Positions 16,149 to 24,067 of a stretch of 64,000 nt of DNA are shown here, piece after piece. How positions within the stretch are numbered: the first letter of the stretch is position 1; every line of letters begins with the position of its first letter. This DNA comes from Streptomyces hokutonensis (GTDB lineage Bacteria; Actinomycetota; Actinomycetes; Streptomycetales; Streptomycetaceae). A model generated the notes under the pieces. The model saw only the letters and a list, made by a program, of their open reading frames with translations. It was not told where the DNA came from and did not search any database. Where the stretch lies: the NCBI RefSeq assembly GCF_000376565.1, contig NZ_BARG01000030.1, positions 1 through 64,000 on the forward strand, read 5' to 3'. The position numbers and the translations under genes were made by a program.

Positions 16149-16981
16149 TGCGGCTCGACGTCGTCACGATCTTCCCCGAGTACCTCGAACCGCTGAACGT
16201 CTCCCTCGTCGGCAAGGCACGCGCGCGTGGACAGCTGAATGTGCACGTGCATGATCTGCGCTCCTGGACGTACGACCGCCACAACACGGTCGACGACACC
16301 CCCTACGGCGGCGGCCCCGGCATGGTCATGAAGACCGAGCCCTGGGGCGACGCCCTGGACTCCGTCCTGGCCGACGGCTACGAGACGGGCTCCGGCGCGC
16401 CCGCCCTCATCGTGCCCACGCCCAGCGGCCGGCCCTTCACCCAGGAACTCGCCGTGGAGCTCTCCGAGCGCCCCTGGCTGGTCTTCACACCCGCCCGCTA
16501 CGAAGGCATCGACCGACGGGTCATCGACGAGTACGCGACCCGTATGCCCGTCTACGAGGTGTCCATCGGCGACTACGTGCTCGCCGGCGGCGAGGCGGCC
16601 GTCCTGGTCGTCACCGAGGCCGTGGCGCGGCTGCTGCCGGGTGTCCTGGGCAACGCCGAGTCCCACCGCGACGACTCCTTCGCGCCCGGGGCCATGGCCA
16701 ACCTCCTGGAGGGGCCGATCTACACCAAGCCGCCCGCCTGGCGCGGCCGGGAGATCCCGGACGTGCTGCTCAGCGGCCACCACGGCAAGATCGCCCGCTG
16801 GCGGCGCGACGAGGCGCTGAAGCGCACGGCCGCCCACCGGCCCGACCTGATCGAGCGCTGCGAGCCCAAGGCCTTCGACAAGAAGGACCGCGAGATGCTC
16901 TCGATCCTGGGCTGGGCCCCGGACCCGGCGGGGGAGCCGTACGGCCGATTTTGGCGCAGGCCGGACGGCGTGGAAGAATAG
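16148..16981 (+). CDS. trmD: TrmD, tRNA (guanine-37-N1)-methyltransferase
   Basis: The 277-aa SPOUT methyltransferase makes m1G37 in tRNAs to prevent frameshifting. The N-terminus MRLDVVTIFPEYLEPL, the DTPYGGGPGMVMK motif and the trefoil-knot SAM-binding loop YEVSIGDYVLAGGE are all present. The start overlaps the rimM stop by one base. The tail (GRFWRRPDGVEE) is slightly longer than in E. coli. Confidence 0.97.
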   Translation: MRLDVVTIFPEYLEPLNVSLVGKARARGQLNVHVHDLRSWTYDRHNTVDDTPYGGGPGMVMKTEPWGDALDSVLADGYETGSGAPALIVPTPSGRPFTQELAVELSERPWLVFTPARYEGIDRRVIDEYATRMPVYEVSIGDYVLAGGEAAVLVVTEAVARLLPGVLGNAESHRDDSFAPGAMANLLEGPIYTKPPAWRGREIPDVLLSGHHGKIARWRRDEALKRTAAHRPDLIERCEPKAFDKKDREMLSILGWAPDPAGEPYGRFWRRPDGVEE

Positions 16982-17114
16982 GTCGCTGTTGTGCGTCGTC
17001 CGGCGTGCGCCCCTGCCACAGGGGGACACGACGCCCGCCCCGACACGGACAACATCCTTCACTTCACCTATCTCCCGTCGGTGACCTGTGGCATCGATGA
17101 AGAAAGCAGACGAA

Positions 17115-17465
17115 ATGTCCCACCTGCTCGACATCGTCGACGGCGCCTCGCTGCGCACCGACATCCCGGCCTTCCGCCCGGGTGACACCGTCAACGTCCA
17201 CGTCCGCGTCATCGAGGGCAACCGCTCCCGTGTGCAGCAGTTCAAGGGCGTAGTCATCCGCCGCCAGGGTTCTGGTGTCCGCGAGACCTTCACGGTCCGC
17301 AAGGTCTCGTTCTCCGTCGGCGTGGAGCGCACCTTCCCGGTGCACACCCCGATCGTCGAGAAGATCGAGCTCGTGACCCGTGGCGACGTCCGTCGCGCGA
17401 AGCTGTACTACCTCCGTGACCTGCGCGGCAAGGCCGCGAAGATCAAGGAGAAGCGCGACAACTAG
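17115..17465 (+). CDS. rplS: 50S ribosomal protein bL19
   Basis: The 116-aa protein has the full bL19 sequence, including FRPGDTVNVHVRVIEGNRSR and RRAKLYYLRDLRGKAAKIKE. The chosen ATG at 17115 (MSHLLDIVDG) matches the family start. An in-frame ATG at 17088 would add nine residues but has no ribosome-binding site, whereas GAAGAAAG precedes 17115. A 130-bp gap separates it from trmD, so it may have its own promoter. Confidence 0.97.
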   Translation: MSHLLDIVDGASLRTDIPAFRPGDTVNVHVRVIEGNRSRVQQFKGVVIRRQGSGVRETFTVRKVSFSVGVERTFPVHTPIVEKIELVTRGDVRRAKLYYLRDLRGKAAKIKEKRDN

Positions 17466-17496
17466 TCGCCTCTACGGGGTTCATATCGGGGCCGGA

Positions 17497-17502
17497 TAGC
17501 AT
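17497..17502 (+). promoter_or_regulatory. Candidate -10 element of sipW-sipX-sipY
   Basis: TAGCAT at 17497-17502 lies ten bases before the sipW ATG at 17512. No ribosome-binding site is seen between them, so the sipW transcript would be nearly leaderless. Confidence 0.4.
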
Positions 17503-17511
17503 CTGGCTCCG

Positions 17512-18228
17512 ATGGACACCGAAGCACAGCCGACGGAGCGCGACCGCTCCTCCCGCCCTTCCGACTCCGAGGACCCCTCGGACGCAGGAGGACCGGAGGG
17601 ACGGTCGCGTTTCGCGTTGCTGTCCCGTGCCGTCGAGTGGCTGCCCGGCGGCAGGATCACCCTGACTGCCCTGGTCTGCCTGGTGTTTCTGCTGCTGCTC
17701 AACACCTTCTTGGTCCAGCCTTTCCAGATTCCCAGCGGATCCATGGAATCCGCATTGAGGATCGGCGACCGCGTTCTCGTAAATAAGTTGGCGTACCGTT
17801 TCGGTGCCCATCCGCGGCGCGGCGACATCGTTGTGTTCGACGGCACCGGCTATTTCGGGGACGCCGACTACATCAAGCGCGTTGTGGGTGTGGGGGGTGA
17901 CCACGTGGTCTGCTGCGACAAGGAGGGGAGACTCCAGGTGAACGGGCGGTCGGTCGACGAGTCGGCGTTCCTGTACCCCGGGGACACCCCGTCCAGCGTT
18001 CCGTTCGACGTCGTGGTGCCCTCCGGCACCCTCTTCGTCCTCGGTGACCACCGCAGCGACTCAAGCGACTCCCGGGATCACCTGGGCGACCCGGGCGGAG
18101 GCATGATTCCCGTTGGTGACGTCATCGGACGAGCCGATTGGGTCGTCTGGCCCGCCGGGCACTGGACCCACCTCGTCCGACCCGGCGCCTACGCGCGCGT
18201 ACCCGCCGTGGACGGCGCCCATGGGTAA
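17512..18228 (+). CDS. sipW: Type I signal peptidase SipW
   Basis: The 238-aa membrane protease cleaves signal peptides of secreted proteins. The charged N-terminal region is followed by one transmembrane segment (about 45-64, LTALVCLVFLLLLNTFL). The catalytic Ser lies in IPSGSMESALRIGDRVLVN and the Lys in DYIKRVVGVGGDHV. Box E is GDHRSDSSDSRDH. It is the first of four tandem paralogues known as sipW-X-Y-Z in S. lividans. The stop overlaps the sipX start by eight bases. A short second hydrophobic tail as in some Sip proteins is absent. Confidence 0.92.
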   Translation: MDTEAQPTERDRSSRPSDSEDPSDAGGPEGRSRFALLSRAVEWLPGGRITLTALVCLVFLLLLNTFLVQPFQIPSGSMESALRIGDRVLVNKLAYRFGAHPRRGDIVVFDGTGYFGDADYIKRVVGVGGDHVVCCDKEGRLQVNGRSVDESAFLYPGDTPSSVPFDVVVPSGTLFVLGDHRSDSSDSRDHLGDPGGGMIPVGDVIGRADWVVWPAGHWTHLVRPGAYARVPAVDGAHG

Positions 18229-19333
18229 CCGCGGCAAACCGCGCGGCGCGGCGCCGGGCGGCAACTTCGGGAACGAGAACCTGCTGCCCACCGGCTTCCG
18301 GCGCGCGGGCGCGCTCGCCCCGGCGGGCGGCGCCGGCCGCAGCCGGGCCGAGCGGCGCAAGCTCCAGCGCAAGGTCAAGCGGCGGCGCAGGCGCGGCGCG
18401 GTCCGGGAGATACCGCTCCTGGTGGGCGTCGCGGTCCTCATAGCCCTCGTTCTGAAGACCTTCCTCGTCCAGGCGTTCGTGATCCCGTCGGGCTCCATGG
18501 AGCAGACGATCCGTATCGGGGACCGGGTCCTGGTCGACAAGTTCACGCCGTGGTTCGGCTCCGAGCCCAAGCGCGGCGACGTCGTCGTCTTCCACGACCC
18601 GGGAGGCTGGCTCGCGGACGAGCAGACCACCAAGAAGAACGACCCCGTGGTGGTCAAGCAGGTCAAGGAAGGGCTCCAGTTCATCGGCCTGCTGCCGTCC
18701 GACAACGAGAAGGACCTCATCAAGCGGGTCATCGGCGTCGGCGGCGACCACGTCAAGTGCTGCGACTCGGAAGGGCGGGTGACCGTCAACGGGGTGCCCC
18801 TGACCGAGGCCGACTACCTGTACCCCGGGAACGCGCCGTCCGAGACGCCGTTCGACATCACCGTCCCCAAGGGCCGGCTGTGGGTGATGGGCGACCACCG
18901 CGGCAACTCGGCCGACTCCCGGGCACACCAGAACACCAGTTACGGCGGCACGGTCGCGCTCTCCTCGGTGGTGGGGCGGGCCAAGGTGATCGCCTGGCCC
19001 ATGGGCCACTGGACCAGCCTGAACGAACCTAAAACCTTCGCATCGGTTTCCAACTCCGTGTCGGGGACGACCGCCGGTCCCGAACTGTCGCATAGGGTTG
19101 CCCCGGTCGATCCGAACGGATCGGTCCAACTCCCGAGCCCTGCGGAACTCCCGCTCGTTATGGGAGTGGTGGGCCTGCGCCGAGGATGGGGCAGGCGGCG
19201 GCACAGAGTGAGGAGTTGGCGTGGGGGATGTGGCGGTTGGCGCACGGTCCGGACACGACGGCGAGGAGCACCAGGGACATCCCGTGGAAGCACCCGTCCC
19301 GGCCGCGGACAGCGCCGTGACCTCCGGGAGTGA
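18221..19333 (+). CDS. sipX: Type I signal peptidase SipX
   Basis: The 370-aa protease starts at ATG 18221, inside the end of sipW. The sequence has one transmembrane segment (about 60-80, LVGVAVLIALVLKTFLVQAF), catalytic Ser in VIPSGSMEQTIRIGDRVLVD and Lys in DLIKRVIGVGGDHVK, and box E GDHRGNSADSRAHQ. The family is usually nearer 320 residues, as I recall. Here the last 50 or so residues (from about 19180) are an arginine/glycine-rich tail that overlaps the sipY start by 113 bp. That is unusual and may reflect a frameshift near the 3' end. Confidence 0.88.
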   Translation: MGNRGKPRGAAPGGNFGNENLLPTGFRRAGALAPAGGAGRSRAERRKLQRKVKRRRRRGAVREIPLLVGVAVLIALVLKTFLVQAFVIPSGSMEQTIRIGDRVLVDKFTPWFGSEPKRGDVVVFHDPGGWLADEQTTKKNDPVVVKQVKEGLQFIGLLPSDNEKDLIKRVIGVGGDHVKCCDSEGRVTVNGVPLTEADYLYPGNAPSETPFDITVPKGRLWVMGDHRGNSADSRAHQNTSYGGTVALSSVVGRAKVIAWPMGHWTSLNEPKTFASVSNSVSGTTAGPELSHRVAPVDPNGSVQLPSPAELPLVMGVVGLRRGWGRRRHRVRSWRGGCGGWRTVRTRRRGAPGTSRGSTRPGRGQRRDLRE

Positions 19334-20195
19334 CGCCGGAGCGGACGAGGACGGTACGGCGCCGGGCGACACGGCCCGGACCGAGGTGGTGGGGTCGGGC
19401 GACTCGCCCCCCCAGGCGAAGAAGCAGCGCTCCTTCTGGAAGGAGCTGCCGATCCTCATCGTCATCGCGCTCGTCCTGGCGCTGCTGATCAAGACGTTCC
19501 TGGTGCAGGCGTTCTCGATCCCCTCCGACTCGATGCAGAACACCCTCCAGCAGGGTGACCGGGTCCTGGTCGACAAGCTCACCCCGTGGTTCGGCTCCGA
19601 GCCCGAGCGCGGTGAGGTCGTCGTCTTCCACGACCCGGCCGACTGGCTGGCGGGCGAGCCGACGGCCAACCCCAACGCCCTGCAGACGGTGCTCAGCTGG
19701 ATCGGCCTGATGCCGTCCGCCCAGGAGAAGGACCTGATCAAGCGGGTCATCGGCGTCGGCGGCGACACGGTCTCCTGCAGCGGCACCGGCCCGCTGATGG
19801 TCAACGGCAAGGCGCTGAACGAGCCGTACGTCTACCCGGGCAACACCCCGTGCACCAACGACGACCAGGGCGGTCAGTTCACCGTCAAGGTCCCCAAGGG
19901 TGACATCTGGGTGATGGGCGACCACCGGCAGAACTCGCGGGACTCGCGCTACAACCAGTCCGACAAGAACCACGGCATGGTCCCGGTGAAGGAGGTCGTC
20001 GGCCGCGCGATCGTCAAGGCCTGGCCCATCAACCGCTGGGGCACGCTGCCGATCCCGGACACCTTCGACCAGACCGGCATCAACACCCGGGCCTCGGCCT
20101 CCCGCCTGCTGACGGCCGCACCGGAGGGCCTCGCCCTCGTCGGCGTGCTGCCGCTGGCCCTGTGGCGCCGCAGGCGGTCCGCCAAGGCCTGGTAA
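19221..20195 (+). CDS. sipY: Type I signal peptidase SipY
   Basis: The 324-aa protease starts at GTG 19221 after a GAGGAG ribosome-binding site. An acidic, Ala/Gly-rich cytoplasmic region of about 70 residues precedes the transmembrane segment (LPILIVIALVLALLIKTFLV). The catalytic Ser lies in SIPSDSMQNTLQQGDRVLVD and the Lys in DLIKRVIGVGGDTV; box E is GDHRQNSRDSRYNQ. A second hydrophobic stretch near the C-terminus (GLALVGVLPLALW) precedes a positively charged end. SipY is reported as the main signal peptidase of S. lividans. Confidence 0.93.
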   Translation: MGDVAVGARSGHDGEEHQGHPVEAPVPAADSAVTSGSDAGADEDGTAPGDTARTEVVGSGDSPPQAKKQRSFWKELPILIVIALVLALLIKTFLVQAFSIPSDSMQNTLQQGDRVLVDKLTPWFGSEPERGEVVVFHDPADWLAGEPTANPNALQTVLSWIGLMPSAQEKDLIKRVIGVGGDTVSCSGTGPLMVNGKALNEPYVYPGNTPCTNDDQGGQFTVKVPKGDIWVMGDHRQNSRDSRYNQSDKNHGMVPVKEVVGRAIVKAWPINRWGTLPIPDTFDQTGINTRASASRLLTAAPEGLALVGVLPLALWRRRRSAKAW

Positions 20196-20235
20196 AGGCC
20201 ATGTAGAGCTTGTGACCTTGGTCCCGGAGGAAGGG

Positions 20236-20274
20236 CTGACCACCCTCGGTACCGCCGGGTAGGGTGCGGACCCA
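20236..20274 (+). promoter_or_regulatory. Candidate leaderless promoter of sipZ
   Basis: CTGACC (20236-20241), an 18-bp spacer and TAGGGT (20260-20265) point to a start at or within two bases of the sipZ ATG at 20274. This fits the published view that sipZ begins a separate operon in S. lividans. Confidence 0.55.
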
Positions 20275-21053
20275 TGGGTGGCGAGAGCGCAACACGTACG
20301 GCCCCGCGTACCGGCGGTGGCACTGGCAAGGGCCCGGTGGGCAGCCGGACCGGACAGCGGTTGTCCGGGCTGGCCGTCGCACTGGGCCTTGTGCTGTTCC
20401 TCGGTGGGTTCGGCTGGGGAGCGGTGGTCTACCGGCCGTACACGGTGCCCACCAGCTCCATGACGCCGACCATCGACATGGGCGACCGGGTGCTGGCGCA
20501 GCGCATCGACGGCAGCGAAGTACGCCGGGGTGACGTCGTCGTCTTCACCGACAAGACCTGGGTGACGAACGCGCCCGTGGTCAAGCGCGTCGTCGCGGTC
20601 GGCGGGGACACCGTCTCCTGCTGCACGAACGGCAAGCTGGTCGTCAACGGCAAGCAGATCGACGAGGGCTACCTCAAGGGCGGCGCGGTTGAGGACAAGA
20701 CGATCCCGACGGTGAAGGTCCCCAAGGGCCGTCTGTTCCTGCTCGGCGACGAGCGCCAGGGCTCCCTGGACTCCAGCGCCCACCTCACGGACGTCGCCAG
20801 CGGCACCGTCGCGAGCAGCGCCGTGAACGCCCGCGTGGACGCCGTCGTCTGGCCCATGAAGGGCATGCTGGACCGCCCCACGGGCTTCGAGGAACTCGGC
20901 GGCCTCTCCCAGCCGGGCCCGCTGCGCACGGTCGTCGCCCTCATCGTCGCGGGCGCGGTGCTCGTCCTCGGCGGCGGCGCCTACGGCCCCGTGGCCAAGC
21001 GGCTGGCCGGCCGCCGCTCCCGGACCCGTACGGAGCCCGCCGGTGCCCGCTGA
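20274..21053 (+). CDS. sipZ: Type I signal peptidase SipZ
   Basis: The 259-aa protease has two hydrophobic ends: TM1 at about 32-52 (LAVALGLVLFLGGFGWGAVV) and a C-terminal anchor (VVALIVAGAVLVLGGGAYG). The catalytic Ser lies in TVPTSSMTPTIDMGDRVLAQ and the Lys in VVKRVVAVGGDTVS, and box E is GDERQGSLDSSAHL, where Glu replaces the usual His. It is the most divergent of the four. The stop overlaps the nudix gene start by 11 bases. Confidence 0.92.
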   Translation: MGGESATRTAPRTGGGTGKGPVGSRTGQRLSGLAVALGLVLFLGGFGWGAVVYRPYTVPTSSMTPTIDMGDRVLAQRIDGSEVRRGDVVVFTDKTWVTNAPVVKRVVAVGGDTVSCCTNGKLVVNGKQIDEGYLKGGAVEDKTIPTVKVPKGRLFLLGDERQGSLDSSAHLTDVASGTVASSAVNARVDAVVWPMKGMLDRPTGFEELGGLSQPGPLRTVVALIVAGAVLVLGGGAYGPVAKRLAGRRSRTRTEPAGAR

Positions 21054-21582
21054 GGCCACCGAGGAGGGCGCCTACGGCGACTCGTACGAGGGCGGGCTGC
21101 GCAGGGTCGCCCGGGTGGTCCTCCTCGACCCGCAGGACCGCATCCTGCTGCTGCACGGCCACGAGCCGGAGGATCCGGCCGACGACTGGTGGTTCACGCC
21201 GGGCGGCGGCCTGGAGGGCGACGAGACCCACGAGGAGGCCGCGCTGCGGGAGCTCGCGGAGGAGACCGGGATCACCCGGGTGGAGCTCGGCCCGGTGCTG
21301 TGGACCCGGACGTGCTCCTTCCCGTTCGCGGGACGCCGCTGGGACCAGGACGAGTGGTACTACCTGGCCAGGACGCCCGCCACGGCCGACGGGGTGCCTG
21401 GCGCCACGGCCCTCACCGAGCTGGAGCGGCGCAGCGTCTCCGGAGCACGTTGGTGGACGTGCCGGGAACTGGAGCGGGCGCATGAGACGGTGTATCCGAC
21501 CAGACTCGCCGAGCTGCTCCGCAGGCTGATCGACGAAGGGCCCCCGGCCGGGCCGGTGACCCTTGACACGGAAATCGTCTAG
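21043..21582 (+). CDS. Nudix hydrolase
   Basis: The 179-aa protein carries a complete Nudix box, matching GX5EX7REUXEEXGU in the stretch GLEGDETHEEAALRELAEET followed by GI. Nudix enzymes hydrolyse nucleoside diphosphate derivatives, and the substrate here cannot be read from sequence. The start GTG 21043 lies inside the end of sipZ, so it is coupled with the signal peptidase. This matches the S. lividans operon in which sipZ is followed by unrelated genes. Confidence 0.88.
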   Translation: MPAEATEEGAYGDSYEGGLRRVARVVLLDPQDRILLLHGHEPEDPADDWWFTPGGGLEGDETHEEAALRELAEETGITRVELGPVLWTRTCSFPFAGRRWDQDEWYYLARTPATADGVPGATALTELERRSVSGARWWTCRELERAHETVYPTRLAELLRRLIDEGPPAGPVTLDTEIV

Positions 21583-21638
21583 GGACGCACGGGACTGGCG
21601 CACAATGGTGGGATCGCACGGCTGAAGGGGAACATGCC

Positions 21639-21947
21639 ATGAGCGCCGAGGACCTCGAAAAGTACGAGACCGAGATGGAGCTGAAGCTCTACCGGGAGTA
21701 CCGCGATGTCGTCGGTCTGTTCAAATACGTGATCGAGACCGAACGGCGCTTCTACCTCACCAACGACTACGAGATGCAGGTGCACTCGGTCCAGGGCGAG
21801 GTTTTCTTCGAGGTGTCCATGGCGGATGCCTGGGTGTGGGACATGTATCGACCGGCTCGCTTCGTCAAGCAGGTCAGGGTCCTCACATTCAAGGACGTGA
21901 ACATCGAGGAGCTGAACAAGAGCGATCTGGAGCTGCCGGGCGGCTGA
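21639..21947 (+). CDS. DUF2469 conserved actinobacterial protein
   Basis: The 102-aa protein is highly conserved in actinobacteria and has no known function. It is acidic and rich in aromatic residues (MSAEDLEKYETEMELKLYRE at the start, then YVIETERRFYLTNDYEM and WDMYRPARFVKQVRVLTFKD). No signal peptide or membrane segment is present. ATG 21639 is preceded by GAAGGGGA. It always sits near rnhB, sip and yraN-type genes in this phylum as I recall. A terminator-like stem follows. Confidence 0.88.
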   Translation: MSAEDLEKYETEMELKLYREYRDVVGLFKYVIETERRFYLTNDYEMQVHSVQGEVFFEVSMADAWVWDMYRPARFVKQVRVLTFKDVNIEELNKSDLELPGG

Positions 21948-22007
21948 CGGCGGCTCTTCGCGGAGCACCCGTCGCTCGTGTGGGTGACGGAGTTCTCCAC
22001 AAGCACT

Positions 22008-22042
22008 GAACGGTCCACCAAGATCCACTCGGTGGGCCGTTC
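22008..22042 (+). terminator. Terminator after the DUF2469 gene
   Basis: A 12-bp stem (22008-22019 with 22031-22042) with one G-T wobble and an 11-nt loop lies about 60 bp after the stop codon and before yraN. There is no T run. Confidence 0.6.
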
Positions 22043-22074
22043 TGCGTGACGGTTGGCGCGGAGGTGGTGCCGAC

Positions 22075-22437
22075 ATGAACGCACGCAGTGCACTCGGCAA
22101 GTACGGCGAGACGCTCGCCGCGCGACGGCTGGTCGCGGCCGGTATGACGGTCCTGGAGCGCAACTGGCGCTGGGGCAGGACCGGTGAGATCGACATCGTG
22201 GCGCGGGACGGCGACGTCCTGGTCGTCTGCGAGGTCAAGACACGGCGGGCCGGTGCCTACGAGCACCCGATGGCCGCGGTGACCCCCGAGAAGGCGGAGC
22301 GCCTGCGCGGCCTCGCCGAATGCTGGATCCACGCCCACGGAGGGGCACCACCGGGCGGTGTCCGCATCGACCTGGTGGGCGTGCTCGTGCCCCGTTGCGG
22401 CGCAGCGGTCGTCGAGCACGCGCGGGGGGTGCTCTGA
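22075..22437 (+). CDS. yraN: YraN/UPF0102-family predicted endonuclease-fold protein
   Basis: The 120-aa protein has the UPF0102 layout: GKYGETLAARRL at the start, RTGEIDIVARDG, then VVCEVKTRRAGAYEHP. The E-x-D...E-V-K pattern resembles the Holliday-junction resolvase nuclease fold, but no activity is established for the family. It starts at ATG 22075 and ends one base before the comM-like gene, forming a yraN-comM-dprA group linked to DNA processing in many bacteria. Confidence 0.92.
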   Translation: MNARSALGKYGETLAARRLVAAGMTVLERNWRWGRTGEIDIVARDGDVLVVCEVKTRRAGAYEHPMAAVTPEKAERLRGLAECWIHAHGGAPPGGVRIDLVGVLVPRCGAAVVEHARGVL

Positions 22438-22438
22438 G

Positions 22439-24067
22439 ATGGCGTTCGCTCGTACGTGCTCGGTGGCGCTGGTGGGCGTCGAAGGCGTGGTCGTCGAGGT
22501 CCAGGCCGACCTCGAACCCGGCGTCGCCGCGTTCACCCTGGTGGGACTGCCCGACAAGAGCCTGACGGAGAGCAAGGACCGGGTGCGCGCCGCGGTCGTC
22601 AACTCGGGCGCCGCGTGGCCGCAGAAGAAACTGACGGTGGGCCTGAGCCCGGCGTCCGTACCCAAGAGCGGCAGCGGCTTCGACCTGGCCGTCGCAGCCG
22701 CGGTACTCGGCGCGGCGGAACGGGTCGATCCACGGGTGCTCGCCGACATCGTGATGATCGGCGAACTGGGCCTCGACGGGAGGGTCCGCCCGGTCCGCGG
22801 GATCCTGCCGGCGGTGCTGGCGGCGGCGGACGCGGGGTATGAGCAGGTGGTGGTGCCGGAGTGCGCCGCCGCCGAGGCGTCCCTCGTGCCCGGGGTGTCC
22901 GTGCTGGGCGTCCGCAGCCTGCGGCAGCTGATCGCCGTACTCGCGGACGAGCCCGTCCCCGACGAGGAACCGGACGACCTGGTGGGCCGGCCCGATCCGC
23001 TCCTCGCCGGCCTGCGCGTGCCGGGCACCGGGGCGGCCACGGGGATGCACAGCGTGGGAGCGGCACATCACGACCCCGGCCACGACCTCGCCGACGTCGT
23101 CGGACAGGACGCGGCGCGCACAGCGGTGGAGATCTCCGCGGCCGGCGGACACCATCTCTTCCTCGAAGGCCCCCCGGGCGCGGGCAAGACCATGCTGGCG
23201 GAGCGGCTGCCCGCGATCCTGCCCCGGCTCAGCCGGCAGGACTCGCTGGAGGTCACGGCGGTCCACTCGGTGGCGGGTCTGCTGCCGCCGGGGAAACCCC
23301 TGATCGACATCGCCCCCTACTGCGCCCCGCACCACTCGGCCACGATGCAGGCCCTCGTCGGGGGCGGATCCCATATGGCGAGGCCCGGAGCCGTCTCCCT
23401 GTCGCACCGGGGAATTCTCTTTCTCGACGAGACTCCGGAGTTCAGCGGCCAGGCCCTCGACGCGCTGCGGCAGCCACTGGAGTCGGGGTATGTGGTCATC
23501 GCCCGCAGTGCGGGTGTGGTGCGGTTCCCGGCGAGGTTCCAGATGGTGCTCGCGGCCAATCCGTGTCCCTGCGGCCGCTACTCCCTCAGGGACGACCTCT
23601 GCGACTGCCCGCCCACGTCGATCCGCCGCTATCAGGCCCGGGTCTCCGGCCCACTGCTCGACCGGGTGGACCTGCGGGTCACGGTGGACCGCGTCACGCG
23701 GGAAGAGCTCAGCATGCGCGGCGCGCGAGGAGAGAGCACCGCGACGGTCGCCGACCGGGTACGGGCGGCCAGGGAGCGGACCCTGGCACGCCTCGCGGAC
23801 ACTCCGTGGCGCACCAACAGCGAGGTGCCCGGCCGTGAACTGCGCAGCCGCTGGCACGCCGTGCGCGGGGCGATGGACGAGGCCGAACGCAGTCTGGAGC
23901 GGGGCGCGTTGACCGCGCGGGGGATCGACCGGGTCCTGCGCGTGGCCTGGACGGTCGCGGACCTCAAGGGTCACGACCGGCCCGACGACACGGACGTGCT
24001 CCTCGCCCTGCAACTGCGCACAGGCGTTTCACGAGGCGCGTCGATGTCCATCGGGGCACTGGCATGA
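22439..24067 (+). CDS. comM: YifB/ComM-family AAA+ ATPase (Mg-chelatase-like)
   Basis: The 542-aa protein has an N-terminal Lon-protease-like domain (FTLVGLPDKSLTESKDRVRA; SVPKSGSGFDLAVAAAVLGA), a central AAA+ domain with Walker A EGPPGAGKTMLAE and sensor region GILFLDETPEFSG, and a C-terminal Mg-chelatase-like region with the zinc-binding PCPCGRYS/CDCPP. In naturally competent bacteria ComM is a helicase that widens recombination junctions. Streptomyces is not known to be competent, so a general recombination role is inferred. ATG 22439 begins one base after the yraN stop, and the stop overlaps dprA (ATGA). Confidence 0.9.
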   Translation: MAFARTCSVALVGVEGVVVEVQADLEPGVAAFTLVGLPDKSLTESKDRVRAAVVNSGAAWPQKKLTVGLSPASVPKSGSGFDLAVAAAVLGAAERVDPRVLADIVMIGELGLDGRVRPVRGILPAVLAAADAGYEQVVVPECAAAEASLVPGVSVLGVRSLRQLIAVLADEPVPDEEPDDLVGRPDPLLAGLRVPGTGAATGMHSVGAAHHDPGHDLADVVGQDAARTAVEISAAGGHHLFLEGPPGAGKTMLAERLPAILPRLSRQDSLEVTAVHSVAGLLPPGKPLIDIAPYCAPHHSATMQALVGGGSHMARPGAVSLSHRGILFLDETPEFSGQALDALRQPLESGYVVIARSAGVVRFPARFQMVLAANPCPCGRYSLRDDLCDCPPTSIRRYQARVSGPLLDRVDLRVTVDRVTREELSMRGARGESTATVADRVRAARERTLARLADTPWRTNSEVPGRELRSRWHAVRGAMDEAERSLERGALTARGIDRVLRVAWTVADLKGHDRPDDTDVLLALQLRTGVSRGASMSIGALA

